DNA of 64,000 nucleotides from CAVOOW01 sp963697675 (GCA_963697675.1 CAVOOW010000006.1:1426001-1490000); one strand, 5' to 3'; counted from the stretch's first letter, positions 26,939 through 36,445 are shown. Made by a program: numbers and translations. Notes: generated from the sequence alone by a model not told the origin.

Positions 26939-28301
26939 CTAGCCGGCCTGCGCGCGAGGTCTCGCTCGCCGGGTCGCCGCCGCGCAACGACTCGTGGACG
27001 TCGAGCAGCGCCAGATCGGCGGCGGCAGTGCCCGCTCCCCATCCGGCTGCGTTGCTGATCGACACGCGCTTCTGCACCAACCGCGGGAAGGTCTGCTCCA
27101 TCAGGTCGTCGACGGCCTGGCTGCGCGATGCCAGCACCGGCAGGAGGCTGTCGGCATCGACGGACGACACGCTTGCCTCGTTGGCCAGGCGTAGCCGTTC
27201 GCCGATGCGCGATGCGTAGGCAGCGAGGAACGCCTGCCGGTAGGACCGGGTGCGCGAGACGCCGCTGAGGCTCGACTGCGAGCCGGTCGAGAGCATGGCC
27301 CGAGTGCCCTGGAGCAGCAGTGATGTCGTGAGCATCTCGACAGCCCGCAGGTCGCCTTCGTCGCCGACGACCGTCGCGGCGCCGAAGCGGTTGTCGAGCA
27401 CCGCGCAGCACCGGTTGGCGCTCGCCACCGCGTCGACCAGCATCGCCTTCGCCATGATGTAGGGGTTGTCGAGCCAGATCCGGCACATGCTGGCCTTTTG
27501 TCGGACGCCACGGCGATGGTCGAGCAGCGCGCGATCGAGTGCGTAGCGGCTCATCAGCTCCTGAGCCTTTGCCGACAGCGCCTCCGCCTCCTCGTCGAAC
27601 TCGGTCGACTCGGCCTTCGCGAGCAGCCCGCGTACCTTCGCCAGGATCTTCTCCTGCGCTGCGTCGACAGCGTGCCCCGACCCGGCAAGAGTCGGCGTGC
27701 CCGGCGGCGGCAGCACGCGATCGATCTTCGGCAGGGCGTCGCACATCGCGAGCAGCTCGATGACCATGGTCAGTGCCTCATGGCGGCCGCGGCCGTGGCG
27801 TGCCGCCCACTGACCCAGCTGCGGGCGGCGAAGGTCCCACCAGACCCGCCCCTCGACCTGGTCGAGCTGCGCGATCCAGCGCGGATCGACCAGCTGGTCG
27901 GGGTAGTCGGCGGTCACGGCCGCCACCGCATCGATCAGGTAGGACGAGCTGGCCGCATCGGAGCGCCGCCGGCTCACCTCGGCCAGGTCGGTCGGCGCCC
28001 AGCCGCCCGCGAACATGCCGCGCAGCAGGCGCGCGAAGATCGCGTCGACCGCTCGGTCGACGGTGACGTCGGGCAGGGCGAGCAGCGGGCGTGCGCACTC
28101 ACCGGCCGGGACGCCCCGGTGGTGCTCCCATCGCGCATGCCTGATCGCATCTGCAGCCACGATGTCGGCGTCGGGCGGCGTTGGCGGCTCAGCGGCGTGC
28201 CTGGGGCCTTGACCTGTGCGCCTGGGCTCACCGCTGTGCGGCTCTGACCGTTGCCGTTTGCGCTGCTTGGCAGCTCTCCTGGTGCGGTTGCTCTTCCCCA
28301 T
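26939..28301 (-). CDS. DUF2786-domain protein (end uncertain)
   Basis: A basic N-terminus (MGKSNRTRRAAKQRKRQR) is followed by an unassigned helical region and, at about residues 205-255, the DUF2786 domain ('EKILAKVRGLLAKAESTEFD', 'EEAEALSAKAQELMSRYAL'). The second half ('RIWLDNPYIMAKAMLVDAV', 'RSYRQAFLAAYASRIGERL', 'SNAAGWGAGTAAADLALLD') is the region usually attached to DUF2786. As sequenced, the frame has no stop and runs on through an Arg-rich 40-residue stretch into TrmO (617 residues in all). Removing one base would put the TAG at 26939-26941 in frame and give about 453 residues; that end is used here. Function of DUF2786 is not established. Confidence 0.75.
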
Positions 28302-28552
28302 GCCGCCATCATGGTCGACCCCTCAGACAAGAACCGTGAGGACGCGTGCGGCCGCGAGTCATGTAGGCAGCACCGTCGCGATTTGGGTAGTGGTTGCTGA
28401 TGCTGGGACGTCGACGAGTCCGTTGAAATGGTGGGGCCGATCTCTGGCCCGGGGACAGTCGCGATGGACAGCAGGACCACACCGTCGACGAGACAGGTTC
28501 GCCCGGTGACGTCGGCACGACTCGCTCCCGCAATCGGACAGAAGGAACCTCC

Positions 28553-29833
28553 ATGAGAGCCCCAGGTAGGACAGCGGCGGTCGCCCTCGGTGCGGCCCTG
28601 GTGACCGGACTTGCGACAGCGCCGGCCAGCGCCGACGCCACGCAAAGCCGACTGATCGCCTTTGCCAGCAACCGCATCTCCGGTGAGGGCGTGCACAACC
28701 CTGAAGGTGACTACGAGATCTTCACCATGCGCGCGGACGGAACTCACGTGACGCAGTTGACCGACAACGCTGCCTTCGACTTCGCGCCCAGCTGGTCCGG
28801 CAACGGGAAGAGGATCGCCTTCGAGACCGATCGTGACGGCAACTCGGAGATCTACACGATGTCGGCGGACGGCAGCGATCCGTTCAACGTGACGAACAAC
28901 CCGGCCATCGACCGCTGGGCCAGCTTCGCCCCGGACGGCAACAGCATCGCCTTCGAGAGCTCGTTCCGGAACGGGGACGTCGACAACGAGATCTTTCGAA
29001 CCGCCGCCGACGGAACCGGCCTGAAACAGCTCACCACCAACGATGTCTTCGACCGGCAGCCGAGCTGGTCACCGGACGGCCGTCAGATCGCGTTCATCGA
29101 GATCGTGGCCACCAGCTACCACGTGCTGACGATGAAGGCCGACGGCACCAGGCCGGTGGACCGGACCGCCAAGGGTGGCTTCTTCGACGGCGGGCCGGAC
29201 TGGTCACCTGACGGACGGCGCATCGCGTTCAGCAGCAGCCGAAACGGTGGCGAAGACGTCTACGTCATGCGGGCGAACGGCCGGCACGTCAGGCAGCTGA
29301 CACCCACCGGCGTGTCGACCGACAGCGAGCCCTCCTTCGGACCCGACGGTCACCAGATCGCGTTCCAGACCGACCGCGACGGCAACTTCGAGATCTACCG
29401 GATGACCGACGACGGCAAGAAACCGGTCAACCTCACCAACGATCCGGCCGGCGACTTCACCCCCGCCTGGCAGCCGTACGCCAAGCATCGGGCGAGCCGA
29501 GGAGCGCTCAATTGTCACGATGTGTCACCCGTTCTCGCTGCGGCATGGGTCGCTGGGCCGACCCCTGCTCGGGGTATTCGTCCCGCTTCCTGTTGTGGCC
29601 ATGACTTGCCCATGCGCAGGCAATATCGAACGGATTGTCTTCAGACGGGTAGTTGGTTAAACCGATGCTCGGGTTCGGCACAGCGCCGCAAAGACACTGG
29701 AGGTCCGGATGCTCAGCAAGTGGATGTGTGGAAACAAGCTCGCAATGCGCGTCGTCGCGTCGGTGGGCGGCATGACGGCACTCGCGGTTGTCGTCGCAGC
29801 ACCCGGCAAATGGACATAGGTCGCACCTTGTAG
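28553..29833 (+). CDS. Secreted TolB-like (PD40) beta-propeller protein
   Basis: Start ATG with ribosome site AAGGA. A signal peptide (about residues 1-28, 'AAVALGAALVTGLATAPASA') precedes six PD40 blades ('SWSGNGKRIAFETDRDGNSE', 'SWSPDGRQIAF', 'DWSPDGRRIAF', each followed by an E/D-I-Y-x-M strand). The propeller ends with 'PAWQPYA' at about residue 308. The remaining 118 residues to the stop at 29833 are Arg/Cys-rich and unlike the propeller. The true end may be near 29480 with a lost stop or frameshift. Such proteins are extracellular and probably bind proteins or glycans; no enzyme activity is evident. Confidence 0.82.
   Translation: MRAPGRTAAVALGAALVTGLATAPASADATQSRLIAFASNRISGEGVHNPEGDYEIFTMRADGTHVTQLTDNAAFDFAPSWSGNGKRIAFETDRDGNSEIYTMSADGSDPFNVTNNPAIDRWASFAPDGNSIAFESSFRNGDVDNEIFRTAADGTGLKQLTTNDVFDRQPSWSPDGRQIAFIEIVATSYHVLTMKADGTRPVDRTAKGGFFDGGPDWSPDGRRIAFSSSRNGGEDVYVMRANGRHVRQLTPTGVSTDSEPSFGPDGHQIAFQTDRDGNFEIYRMTDDGKKPVNLTNDPAGDFTPAWQPYAKHRASRGALNCHDVSPVLAAAWVAGPTPARGIRPASCCGHDLPMRRQYRTDCLQTGSWLNRCSGSAQRRKDTGGPDAQQVDVWKQARNARRRVGGRHDGTRGCRRSTRQMDIGRTL
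29709..29819 (+). CDS. Possible small membrane/secreted peptide, 36 residues
   Basis: A 36-codon frame (begins MLSKWMCGNKLAMRVV, ends APGKWT) with a strong GGAGG ribosome site five bases upstream. The middle, 'MRVVASVGGMTALAVVVA', is a hydrophobic, signal-like segment. It lies 206 bp before the membrane GGDEF-EAL gene, in the dubious 3' extension of the propeller gene but in another frame. Not recognised; it could be a small membrane protein or a leader peptide. Confidence 0.45.
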   Translation: MLSKWMCGNKLAMRVVASVGGMTALAVVVAAPGKWT

Positions 29834-30025
29834 GGCGCGGGCCGGTGCCCGGCGCATGTGCTCGCAGGAGCGCCCGCGCACCGGTGGTTGAGCACCATCG
29901 GTTTTGCTGGGGACCGTTTGCACTTAGAGTAGCCGTAGGGTCACGTTGGGCCGTCGAAACCTCGACGAGCCGGGGCTCCCCAGCCTCGGGCAGCGTCCTG
30001 ATCCTTCGACGAAGGAAGTTCGGTC

Positions 30026-32071
30026 GTGCGCCCATCGACGGAGTTGCGTCGCTTCGTTTGGGTGGTCGTCGTCGCCGGTTTGGTGGCCACGGTGGTGTCC
30101 CTGGCGGGGGCGAGCTGGCCGGACTGGGGAGAGAACGGCCTGGCCATCACGATTCTGCTGATCGCCGGCATCGTCGCCGGTGAGTGGCTTCCGGCGCGCA
30201 TCTGGCGGGGCGACAACTTCCGCGAATACACGTTCTCCGGAACGTTCACGGTGGCGCTCATCATCACCGGGCCGTTCTGGCTCGCCTTGGTCGTGCAGAC
30301 CGGTGCGCTGCTGTTCGAGGAGGTACGCGAGCGCCGGCCGGTCTTGAAGGTCGCGTTCAACCTGAGTCAGTACGCGTTGAGCATGGCGTGCGCCCGGTTC
30401 GTGTACGCCGAGCTCACCTCACAGCCATTCGCCGCGTACTCAGGACACTTCGCCACTGATCAGCTGATCCCGTCGCTGGTGGCGGCGGCCGTCTACTTCC
30501 TCGTCAACGTGCTGCTCATCTCTGCGGTGCTGGCTCTGGCCAACGACGAACCGCTCGTGGGCTCGGTCGTCGGTCATCTGCGCGACGAGATCTCCATGAC
30601 AACGATGTTGCTGTGTGTGGCTCCGGTGGTCGTGTTGTCGTTGCAGTTCTCGGTTCTGACCGCCCCGTTGTGCCTGCTGCCGATCGCCGCGGTCCGCCAA
30701 GCGGCGCGCAGCGCGGCCAAGAGTGACGTCCAGGCGATGCACGACTCGTTGACCGGATTGCCGAACCGGCTGCTCTTGATGCTGCGGAGCAGGCGTGTCG
30801 TGGAGCGGGCGCGAGACGGGGAGCAGACCGGACTGCTGCTGTTGGACCTGGACCACTTCAAGGAGATCAACGACACCCTCGGCCACCATGTCGGTGACGA
30901 GTTGCTGCGCCTCGTGTCGGCCCGCCTGAGGGCTGCGGTGCGTGAAGGCGACACGGTCGCCCGGTTCGGCGGCGACGAGTTCGCCGTGCTCTGTCCCGCG
31001 CTGACCGACGTCTCGGTTGCGGAAGAGCTCGCGCAGCGGCTGGTGGATGCGCTCGCGGAACCGTTCGGCCTGGAACAGATCTCGCTCCACGTCGGGGCCA
31101 GCGTCGGCATCGCACTGCTGCCGCTGCACGCCGACGAGGTCGATCAACTGGTGCAGCGCGCCGACATCGCGCTCTACCAGGCCAAGGCGGAGCGCGGCAG
31201 CACCCGTACGTACGACCCGAAGCACGACTTCAACACCTTGGAGCGACTCGCTCTCGTGGAAGAGCTGCGTGCGGGCATGCACACCCAACTGGTGCTGCAC
31301 TACCAGCCGAAGTGCCAGGCCTCGGACGGTGCGATGATCGGCGTCGAGGCGCTGGTCCGATGGCAGCACCCGGTGCTGGGTCTGCTCTATCCCGACCGGT
31401 TCCTTCCCGCCGCGGAGAACTCCGGCCTCATCGTGCCGATGACGATGCTGATCCTGCGTGAGGCGCTGCAGCAGGTCCGGCGGTGGCAGGAGATCGATCT
31501 TCACCTGAACGTCGCGGTCAACATCTCCCCGCGCCACCTGGCCGATGTCCACCTGCCGGTGCAGGTTCAGGATCTGCTCGACGCCGAGGGACTGCCGGGA
31601 TCGGTGTTGACCTTCGAGGTGACCGAGAACTCGATCATGTCCGACCCGGCGAGAGCGGCTGAGGTGCTGCGCCAGCTCCGCACCCTCGGCATCGGGGTGT
31701 CCATCGACGACTTCGGCACGGGCTACTCGTCGCTGGCGTACTTGCGCGACCTGTCGGCCACAGAGGTCAAGATAGACAAGACGTTCGTGATGAACGCCAG
31801 CACGAGCCCGCGCGACCTGGCTATCGTCAAGGCAGCCGCCGACCTCGGCCACAGCCTGGGTCTGCAGGTGGTGGCCGAAGGCATCGAGGACATCACGACA
31901 GCCGGGTTGATGGTGCAGAGCGGCTGCGACATCCTGCAGGGCTATCTCATCCTGCGGCCCGCACCCGCCGATGGCTTGGTGTCCTGGAGCAAGCGAACGC
32001 GGGTCTGGTCCCGGGGACTCCCCACGACGCCTGCACGACGTGGCACCGACCGACTGGCCACCAATCGATGA
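30026..32071 (+). CDS. Membrane-bound GGDEF-EAL cyclic-di-GMP enzyme
   Basis: 681 residues from a GTG with GAAGGAAG upstream. About seven membrane segments in residues 1-230 form a MASE-like sensor. The GGDEF domain follows, with intact 'RFGGDEFAVLC' at about 315 and 'DHFKEINDTLGHHVGD', then the EAL domain with 'GVEALVRWQHP' at about 440, 'DDFGTGYSSLAYLRD' and 'VVAEGIED'. Both active sites look intact, so it may make or degrade c-di-GMP according to the membrane signal. No receiver or PAS domain is seen. Its TGA overlaps the start of the DUF5317 gene (ATGA), so the two are coupled. Confidence 0.93.
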   Translation: MRPSTELRRFVWVVVVAGLVATVVSLAGASWPDWGENGLAITILLIAGIVAGEWLPARIWRGDNFREYTFSGTFTVALIITGPFWLALVVQTGALLFEEVRERRPVLKVAFNLSQYALSMACARFVYAELTSQPFAAYSGHFATDQLIPSLVAAAVYFLVNVLLISAVLALANDEPLVGSVVGHLRDEISMTTMLLCVAPVVVLSLQFSVLTAPLCLLPIAAVRQAARSAAKSDVQAMHDSLTGLPNRLLLMLRSRRVVERARDGEQTGLLLLDLDHFKEINDTLGHHVGDELLRLVSARLRAAVREGDTVARFGGDEFAVLCPALTDVSVAEELAQRLVDALAEPFGLEQISLHVGASVGIALLPLHADEVDQLVQRADIALYQAKAERGSTRTYDPKHDFNTLERLALVEELRAGMHTQLVLHYQPKCQASDGAMIGVEALVRWQHPVLGLLYPDRFLPAAENSGLIVPMTMLILREALQQVRRWQEIDLHLNVAVNISPRHLADVHLPVQVQDLLDAEGLPGSVLTFEVTENSIMSDPARAAEVLRQLRTLGIGVSIDDFGTGYSSLAYLRDLSATEVKIDKTFVMNASTSPRDLAIVKAAADLGHSLGLQVVAEGIEDITTAGLMVQSGCDILQGYLILRPAPADGLVSWSKRTRVWSRGLPTTPARRGTDRLATNR

Positions 32072-32649
32072 TCATCCTGTACGCGTGCCTGGTGCTCGTG
32101 CTGATGCACGCATTGCTGCCGGGCAGCGATCTGCGCCGCCTCGGACAGTTCCGGCTGCGTCATACCTGGCTCGTATGGCTGGCCCTGGCAGTGCAGATAG
32201 TCGTGATCTCCATTCTCCCCGACATGGGTGCATGGAGCCAAGGCGCACACTTCGCGTCGTACGGCCTCGCCGCGTTGTTCGCCATCCTCAACAACCGGTC
32301 GGCCGGGACCTGGATCGTCGCGATCGGCGGCACCTGCAACCTGCTCGCGATCTCGGCCAACGGCGGCATCATGCCGGCGACATCGAGCGCGCTCAAGGCG
32401 TCGGGCTGGCGACCCACCCCCGGGCACTTCGCCAACTCGGCCGCCTTGCCCCACCCACGACTGGCCTTCCTCGGGGACGTGTTCAGCACCCCGCCGTGGT
32501 TCCCCGTCCACAGCGTCTTCAGCATCGGTGACGTCCTGATCGTGCTCGGAGTGGCCGTGTTCCTGCACACCACCTGTCGTGGCAGCGGTGAGGTCCGGCC
32601 ATCAGGCGGGCGCGCTCACGATGCCGAGGTAGTCGCCCCTTCGCCGTAG
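32068..32649 (+). CDS. DUF5317-family membrane protein
   Basis: 193 residues with about five membrane segments, starting 'MIILYACLVLVLMHALLPG' and including 'WLVWLALAVQIVVISILPD' and 'LAALFAILNNR'. A conserved-looking loop 'AISANGGIMPATSSALKASG' and the C-terminal 'GDVFSTPPWFPVHSVFSIGD' fit the DUF5317 family, common in actinomycetes and of unknown function. Translationally coupled to the GGDEF-EAL gene, so a role with that sensor is possible but unproved. Confidence 0.8.
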   Translation: MIILYACLVLVLMHALLPGSDLRRLGQFRLRHTWLVWLALAVQIVVISILPDMGAWSQGAHFASYGLAALFAILNNRSAGTWIVAIGGTCNLLAISANGGIMPATSSALKASGWRPTPGHFANSAALPHPRLAFLGDVFSTPPWFPVHSVFSIGDVLIVLGVAVFLHTTCRGSGEVRPSGGRAHDAEVVAPSP

Positions 32650-32768
32650 GCAGTCCACCTGCGGACTGAAGTGCACGTGCCGCGATGCCGAGGAAGTCCG
32701 GGTGACCAAGGCGCGGCGGGGCGATGTTCGGCGCTCGCCGACGGGGCGAACCCCGCAGTGGTGCGCGC

Positions 32769-33935
32769 TCAGGCAGCGGCGGACTCCGTCGGGCGGCGGG
32801 CAGCGGACCGCTTGAGCTCCAGTACGGCGGCCTGCGCCTTGACGCCGAAGTCGTTCGGCAGTGCAAGCCGGATGACCTTCTTCCATGCCGATCCGACCTG
32901 GCGGGGCAGTGAGCCGGTCACGTAGGGCAGGTCGTACTTGTCGAACAGGGCATGCACCTGCGGGGCGATCTCCGCGTAGCGATTGCTGGGGAGGTCCGGG
33001 AACAGGTGGTGCTCGATCTGGAAGGACAGGTTGCCGGTCATGAAGTGCATCACCTTGCTGCCGGTGATGTTTCCGGAGCCGAGCATCTGCCGCAGGTACC
33101 ACTCGCCGCGGGTCTCGCCTTCGATCGACCGGCGCTCGAAGGTCTGCACGCCCTCCGGGAAGTGGCCGCACATGATGACCGAGTGCGTCCACAGGTTGCG
33201 GACCAGGTTGGCGGTCATGTTCGCGGTCAGGGTCGTCAGAGCCGAAGGACCGGAGAGCAGCGGGTGGACGACGTAGTCCTTAGTCATCTGTTGGCGGATC
33301 TTCTTCAACGTCACCTTGGCGCGAGCCTTGAACTCCGGGCTGGAGCGGCGCTTCTCCGACTGGAGGTTCTTGCCGAGCTCGAGGTCGTAGGCCGCGATGC
33401 CGTACTCGAAGAAGCAGGCGTTGACGAAGTTCCACAGCGGCTGCGCGAGGTACAGCGGCACCCAGCGCTGGTCCTCATCGACGCGCATGATGCCGTAGCC
33501 GAGGTCGTTGTCCTTGCCGATGACGTTCGTGTACGTGTGGTGCAGCTCGTTGTGCGAGTGCTTCCACTGCTCCGAGGGTGAGGCGTTGTCCCACTCCCAG
33601 GTGGTCGAGTGGATCTTCGGGTCACGCATCCAGTCCCACTGGCCGTGCATGACGTTGTGGCCGATCTCCATGTTCTCGATGATCTTGGCGATGGAGAGTC
33701 CGGCGGTCCCGACGACCCACGCCGGGGGGAACATGGAGGCGAGCAGCAGGGCGCGGCTGCCGAGCTCCAGCTTGCGCTGGGCGTCGATCACCTTGCGGAT
33801 GTACGCCGCGTCGTCGGCGCCGCGCGTGTCGACGATCGACTGCCGGATCGCGTCGAGCTCGACACCCAGGGTCTCGATGTCCGCGGGCGTCAGATGCGCG
33901 ATCGGGTTGTCGGTCTTCTTCTGCAGGACGGTCAT
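32769..33935 (-). CDS. Membrane fatty-acid desaturase (acyl-CoA desaturase type)
   Basis: 388 residues from the ATG at 33935; the longer open frame upstream enters the reductase gene. Three histidine boxes for the di-iron site are present: 'GHNVMHGQ', 'HSHNELHHTYTN' and 'FQIEHHLFPDLP'. The last, Q-x-x-H-H, is typical of front-end and DesA3-like desaturases. It introduces a double bond into membrane acyl chains using electrons from a reductase, which is encoded 37 bp upstream. The pair matches the mycobacterial DesA3/Rv3230c arrangement, where it makes oleoyl chains. Confidence 0.92.
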   Translation of the reverse strand: MTVLQKKTDNPIAHLTPADIETLGVELDAIRQSIVDTRGADDAAYIRKVIDAQRKLELGSRALLLASMFPPAWVVGTAGLSIAKIIENMEIGHNVMHGQWDWMRDPKIHSTTWEWDNASPSEQWKHSHNELHHTYTNVIGKDNDLGYGIMRVDEDQRWVPLYLAQPLWNFVNACFFEYGIAAYDLELGKNLQSEKRRSSPEFKARAKVTLKKIRQQMTKDYVVHPLLSGPSALTTLTANMTANLVRNLWTHSVIMCGHFPEGVQTFERRSIEGETRGEWYLRQMLGSGNITGSKVMHFMTGNLSFQIEHHLFPDLPSNRYAEIAPQVHALFDKYDLPYVTGSLPRQVGSAWKKVIRLALPNDFGVKAQAAVLELKRSAARRPTESAAA

Positions 33936-33972
33936 GGTGTTCCTTCGTCGGGGGACGTGGTGCTCAAGATGC

Positions 33973-35103
33973 TCAGTGGTCGATGTCGCAGGCGCCGGCG
34001 GCCGCGTTGATGCAGGTCTGGATCGGGACGCCACCGCTGCCGGACTGCTGGCGGGAGGCCGTTGTGATCTCGCCGGTGCGAAGGTCGCGCACCGTTCCCT
34101 CGCGCAGCGGCAGCACGCAGCCGTAGCAGATGCCCATCCGGCATCCGGACGGCATCAGCACGCCGGCGCCCTCGGCCGCGGTGAGGATTGGCGTCGCACC
34201 GTCGGCCTCGACTGTCGTGCCGCTGCGGCCGAACGTGACGGTGCCGCCCTCCCCGGCGGCGGCCATGGTGACCCGGAACTGTTCGGTGAGCAGCGGGAGG
34301 CGGTGCCGTTCGTGGTGGGCCGCGAGGGCGGCGAGCAGGCCGGTCGGCCCGCAGGCGAGTGTGGTGCGCTCACGCAGGTCGGGCACCAGGTCGGCCAGGT
34401 CCTCGACGTCGAAGGTGCCGTGGACGTCGGTGTGGCGAGCGACGAGCCGGATCAGGCCGGCAGCCGCGAGCGCGCGGAGGTTGGCGATGAAGATCGAGTC
34501 CGGCTCGCGCGGCGCGATGTGGACCACGGTGATGTCGTGGCCCGCGCTGCGGCGCAGCCGGAGGACGCCGGAGTCGGCGACCGGGAAGAGGTTGCGGAGC
34601 ATCCCGATGACCGGGGTGATGCCGGAGCCGGCCGTCACGAACAGCAGCTTCGTCCCGTCGAGCGGCAGCACGAAGTCTCCGGCGGCCTGCTCCAGGTGGA
34701 CCAACGTGCCCGGCGTGACGTGCCGGACCAAGTGGTTGCTCACCTTGCCGTCCGGGACCGCCTTGACGGTGATCGTGATGCGGCCATCGGCGCGTGGGCC
34801 GTGGGTCAGGGAGTAGGCGCGCCACAGGCGCACGCCGTCGATGTCGATGCCGATGCGGACGTACTGCCCGGGCACGTGTCCGGCCCAGTCCGCTCCGGGT
34901 CGGATGACGATGGTGGCGGCGTCGGGTGTCTCGGGCTGGACATCCACGATGCGGCCGCGCAGGTCGGCGCCACGACGCAGCGGGTCGAAGATGTCCAGGT
35001 AGTCCGCCGGCAGCAGCGGAGTGGCGGCGCGCTCTGCTAATTGGGCTGCCCGGCGCAACAGCGACCCGGCGCGACGGCGGGTCGGTATGGCGGTGGTGGT
35101 CAT
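33973..35103 (-). CDS. Ferredoxin-NADP reductase-type electron donor for the desaturase
   Basis: 376 residues from the ATG at 35103. Order: FAD-binding barrel ('RIVDVQPETPDAATIVI', 'RAYSLTHG' with the R-x-Y-S flavin motif), NAD(P)-binding domain ('LLFVTAGSGITPVIGMLR', 'LACGPTGLL') and a C-terminal plant-type 2Fe-2S domain with four cysteines in 'SGCRMGICYGCVLPL' and 'IQTCINAA'. It passes electrons from NADPH to the di-iron desaturase. It is divergent from the PucR-type regulator gene. Confidence 0.93.
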   Translation of the reverse strand: MTTTAIPTRRRAGSLLRRAAQLAERAATPLLPADYLDIFDPLRRGADLRGRIVDVQPETPDAATIVIRPGADWAGHVPGQYVRIGIDIDGVRLWRAYSLTHGPRADGRITITVKAVPDGKVSNHLVRHVTPGTLVHLEQAAGDFVLPLDGTKLLFVTAGSGITPVIGMLRNLFPVADSGVLRLRRSAGHDITVVHIAPREPDSIFIANLRALAAAGLIRLVARHTDVHGTFDVEDLADLVPDLRERTTLACGPTGLLAALAAHHERHRLPLLTEQFRVTMAAAGEGGTVTFGRSGTTVEADGATPILTAAEGAGVLMPSGCRMGICYGCVLPLREGTVRDLRTGEITTASRQQSGSGGVPIQTCINAAAGACDIDH

Positions 35104-35146
35104 ACATCCATGCTGTCGTGCCGATAGGGGTAAGGTCCTGACCATA

Positions 35147-35182
35147 TGACGTGAAGTCAGTAGGTATTATTGTGCGGAGGGA
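35147..35182 (+). promoter_or_regulatory. Divergent control region: inverted repeat, -10 box, ribosome site
   Basis: A perfect inverted repeat TGAC-GTGAA-GTCA (35147-35159) lies between the reductase gene and the regulator gene. It is followed by TATTAT (35165-35170), a near-perfect -10 box for the regulator, and a GGAGGG ribosome site (35176-35181). The repeat is well placed for the regulator to control both directions. Confidence 0.5.
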
Positions 35183-35200
35183 ACAATTTCGACATCCGAA

Positions 35201-36427
35201 GTGACCCGTGCCACTGTCCGGGGAGCGCTCACCCTCCACCTCGACGAGCAGGTCGTCAGGTTGCTGCGCGAGCAACTGCCGCAGGTGGCCGTCCAAACCG
35301 TCGCTGCCGTGACCGCCGAGGTGCCGGGCTACACCGGCGCGTTGAGCGGCGAGATGGGCGAGAACATCGGCGCGGCCGTGCAGATGGCGCTGGCGGGTTT
35401 CCTCAAGCTCGCAGCCGGCACCCGGGACGCCGACCCGAGCACCCCGCTCGGCCCGACCCTCCAAGGGGCCTACGACCTGGGCCGGGGCGAGGCCCGCAAC
35501 GGCCGCTCGATGGACGCCCTGCTCGCCGCCTACCGGGTCGGCGCGCGGGTGGCCTGGCGGGAGCTCGCCTCCGTGGCGGCGCACGCCGGGGTCGAGGCCG
35601 GAGCGATGGCGCAGTTCGCCGAGCTGGTGTTCGCCTACATCGACGAGCTGTCCGCCGCCAGCGCCGCGGGACACACCGACGAGCTCTCGACGAGCGGGCG
35701 AGTCCGTGAGCGCTACCGCGAGCGGCTGGGCCAGCAGCTGGTCGCAGGCGCCAGCCATGACGTGCTCGTCGCCGCAGCCGAGCGAGCCAGCTGGACGCCC
35801 CCGACCACGCTGACTGCGGTGCTGGTCCCGTCGGCGCAGGTTCGCGGTGTGCTCGCGTCGCTCGCACCGGACACCCTCGTTGTGGGCGAGGACCTGCCAG
35901 TCGCCGAGGTCGGCAGCGGAAGGCACCCGCTCTCGCTGCTCCTGGTCCCTGATGTGGATGGTGCCGGTCGGCGGCACCTGATCCGGGTTCTCGCCGGCCG
36001 ACAGGCCGTGGTCGGCCCGGCTCGTCCGTGGCGGCTGGCCCGCTCGTCGTACGAGCGCGCGGCCCGCACCTCGGAGATCGCCATCGCCATGGCCCACCCC
36101 GGTCCGATCGACAGCGAGGACCACCTCGCCCAGCTCGTGATCCACGCGGACCCCGGCGCACTCGACGACCTGCGAGCCAAGGCCCTCGCGCCGCTGGAAG
36201 GCCAGCGGCCGGCCACCCGAGAACGTCTCGAGGAAACGCTGCGCTCCTGGCTGCTGCACCATGGCCGTCGGGACGCAGTAGCCGCCGAGCTGCACGTGCA
36301 CGCGCAGACGGTGCGCTACCGCATGGGTCAGCTTCGCGAGCTGTACGGCGACCAGCTCGACGAACCGGCCAGGGTGCTCGACCTACTTCTCGCGCTCAGC
36401 GGCGGGGCATCGAGGAAGCACGAATGA
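35201..36427 (+). CDS. PucR/CdaR-type helix-turn-helix regulator
   Basis: 408 residues from a GTG. An N-terminal RsbRD-like domain ('GRGEARNGRSMDALLAAYRV'), a degenerate central region and a C-terminal PucR helix-turn-helix ('RERLEETLRSWLLHHGRRDA', 'VAAELHVHAQTVRYRMGQLR') are seen. It is probably the regulator of the divergent reductase-desaturase pair. The ribosome site GGAGGG is 19 bp from the GTG, too far for normal use. It would suit an ATT codon at 35186, which adds the sensible N-terminus ISTSE; ATT starts are rare, so the GTG is kept here. Confidence 0.88.
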   Translation: MTRATVRGALTLHLDEQVVRLLREQLPQVAVQTVAAVTAEVPGYTGALSGEMGENIGAAVQMALAGFLKLAAGTRDADPSTPLGPTLQGAYDLGRGEARNGRSMDALLAAYRVGARVAWRELASVAAHAGVEAGAMAQFAELVFAYIDELSAASAAGHTDELSTSGRVRERYRERLGQQLVAGASHDVLVAAAERASWTPPTTLTAVLVPSAQVRGVLASLAPDTLVVGEDLPVAEVGSGRHPLSLLLVPDVDGAGRRHLIRVLAGRQAVVGPARPWRLARSSYERAARTSEIAIAMAHPGPIDSEDHLAQLVIHADPGALDDLRAKALAPLEGQRPATRERLEETLRSWLLHHGRRDAVAAELHVHAQTVRYRMGQLRELYGDQLDEPARVLDLLLALSGGASRKHE

Positions 36428-36445
36428 GCGATCTTGAAGGTGGCC

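Noticed and set aside
29580..29715. c-di-GMP (GEMM) riboswitch upstream of the small ORF
   Set aside because: Short motifs resemble parts of the class, but the paired stems and order of elements could not be drawn convincingly, so it is not listed as a feature.
29480..29833. C-terminal 118 residues of the beta-propeller protein as a real domain
   Set aside because: Cys/Arg-rich text with no similarity to the blades and an overlapping, better-supported small ORF in another frame; probably read-on past a lost stop.
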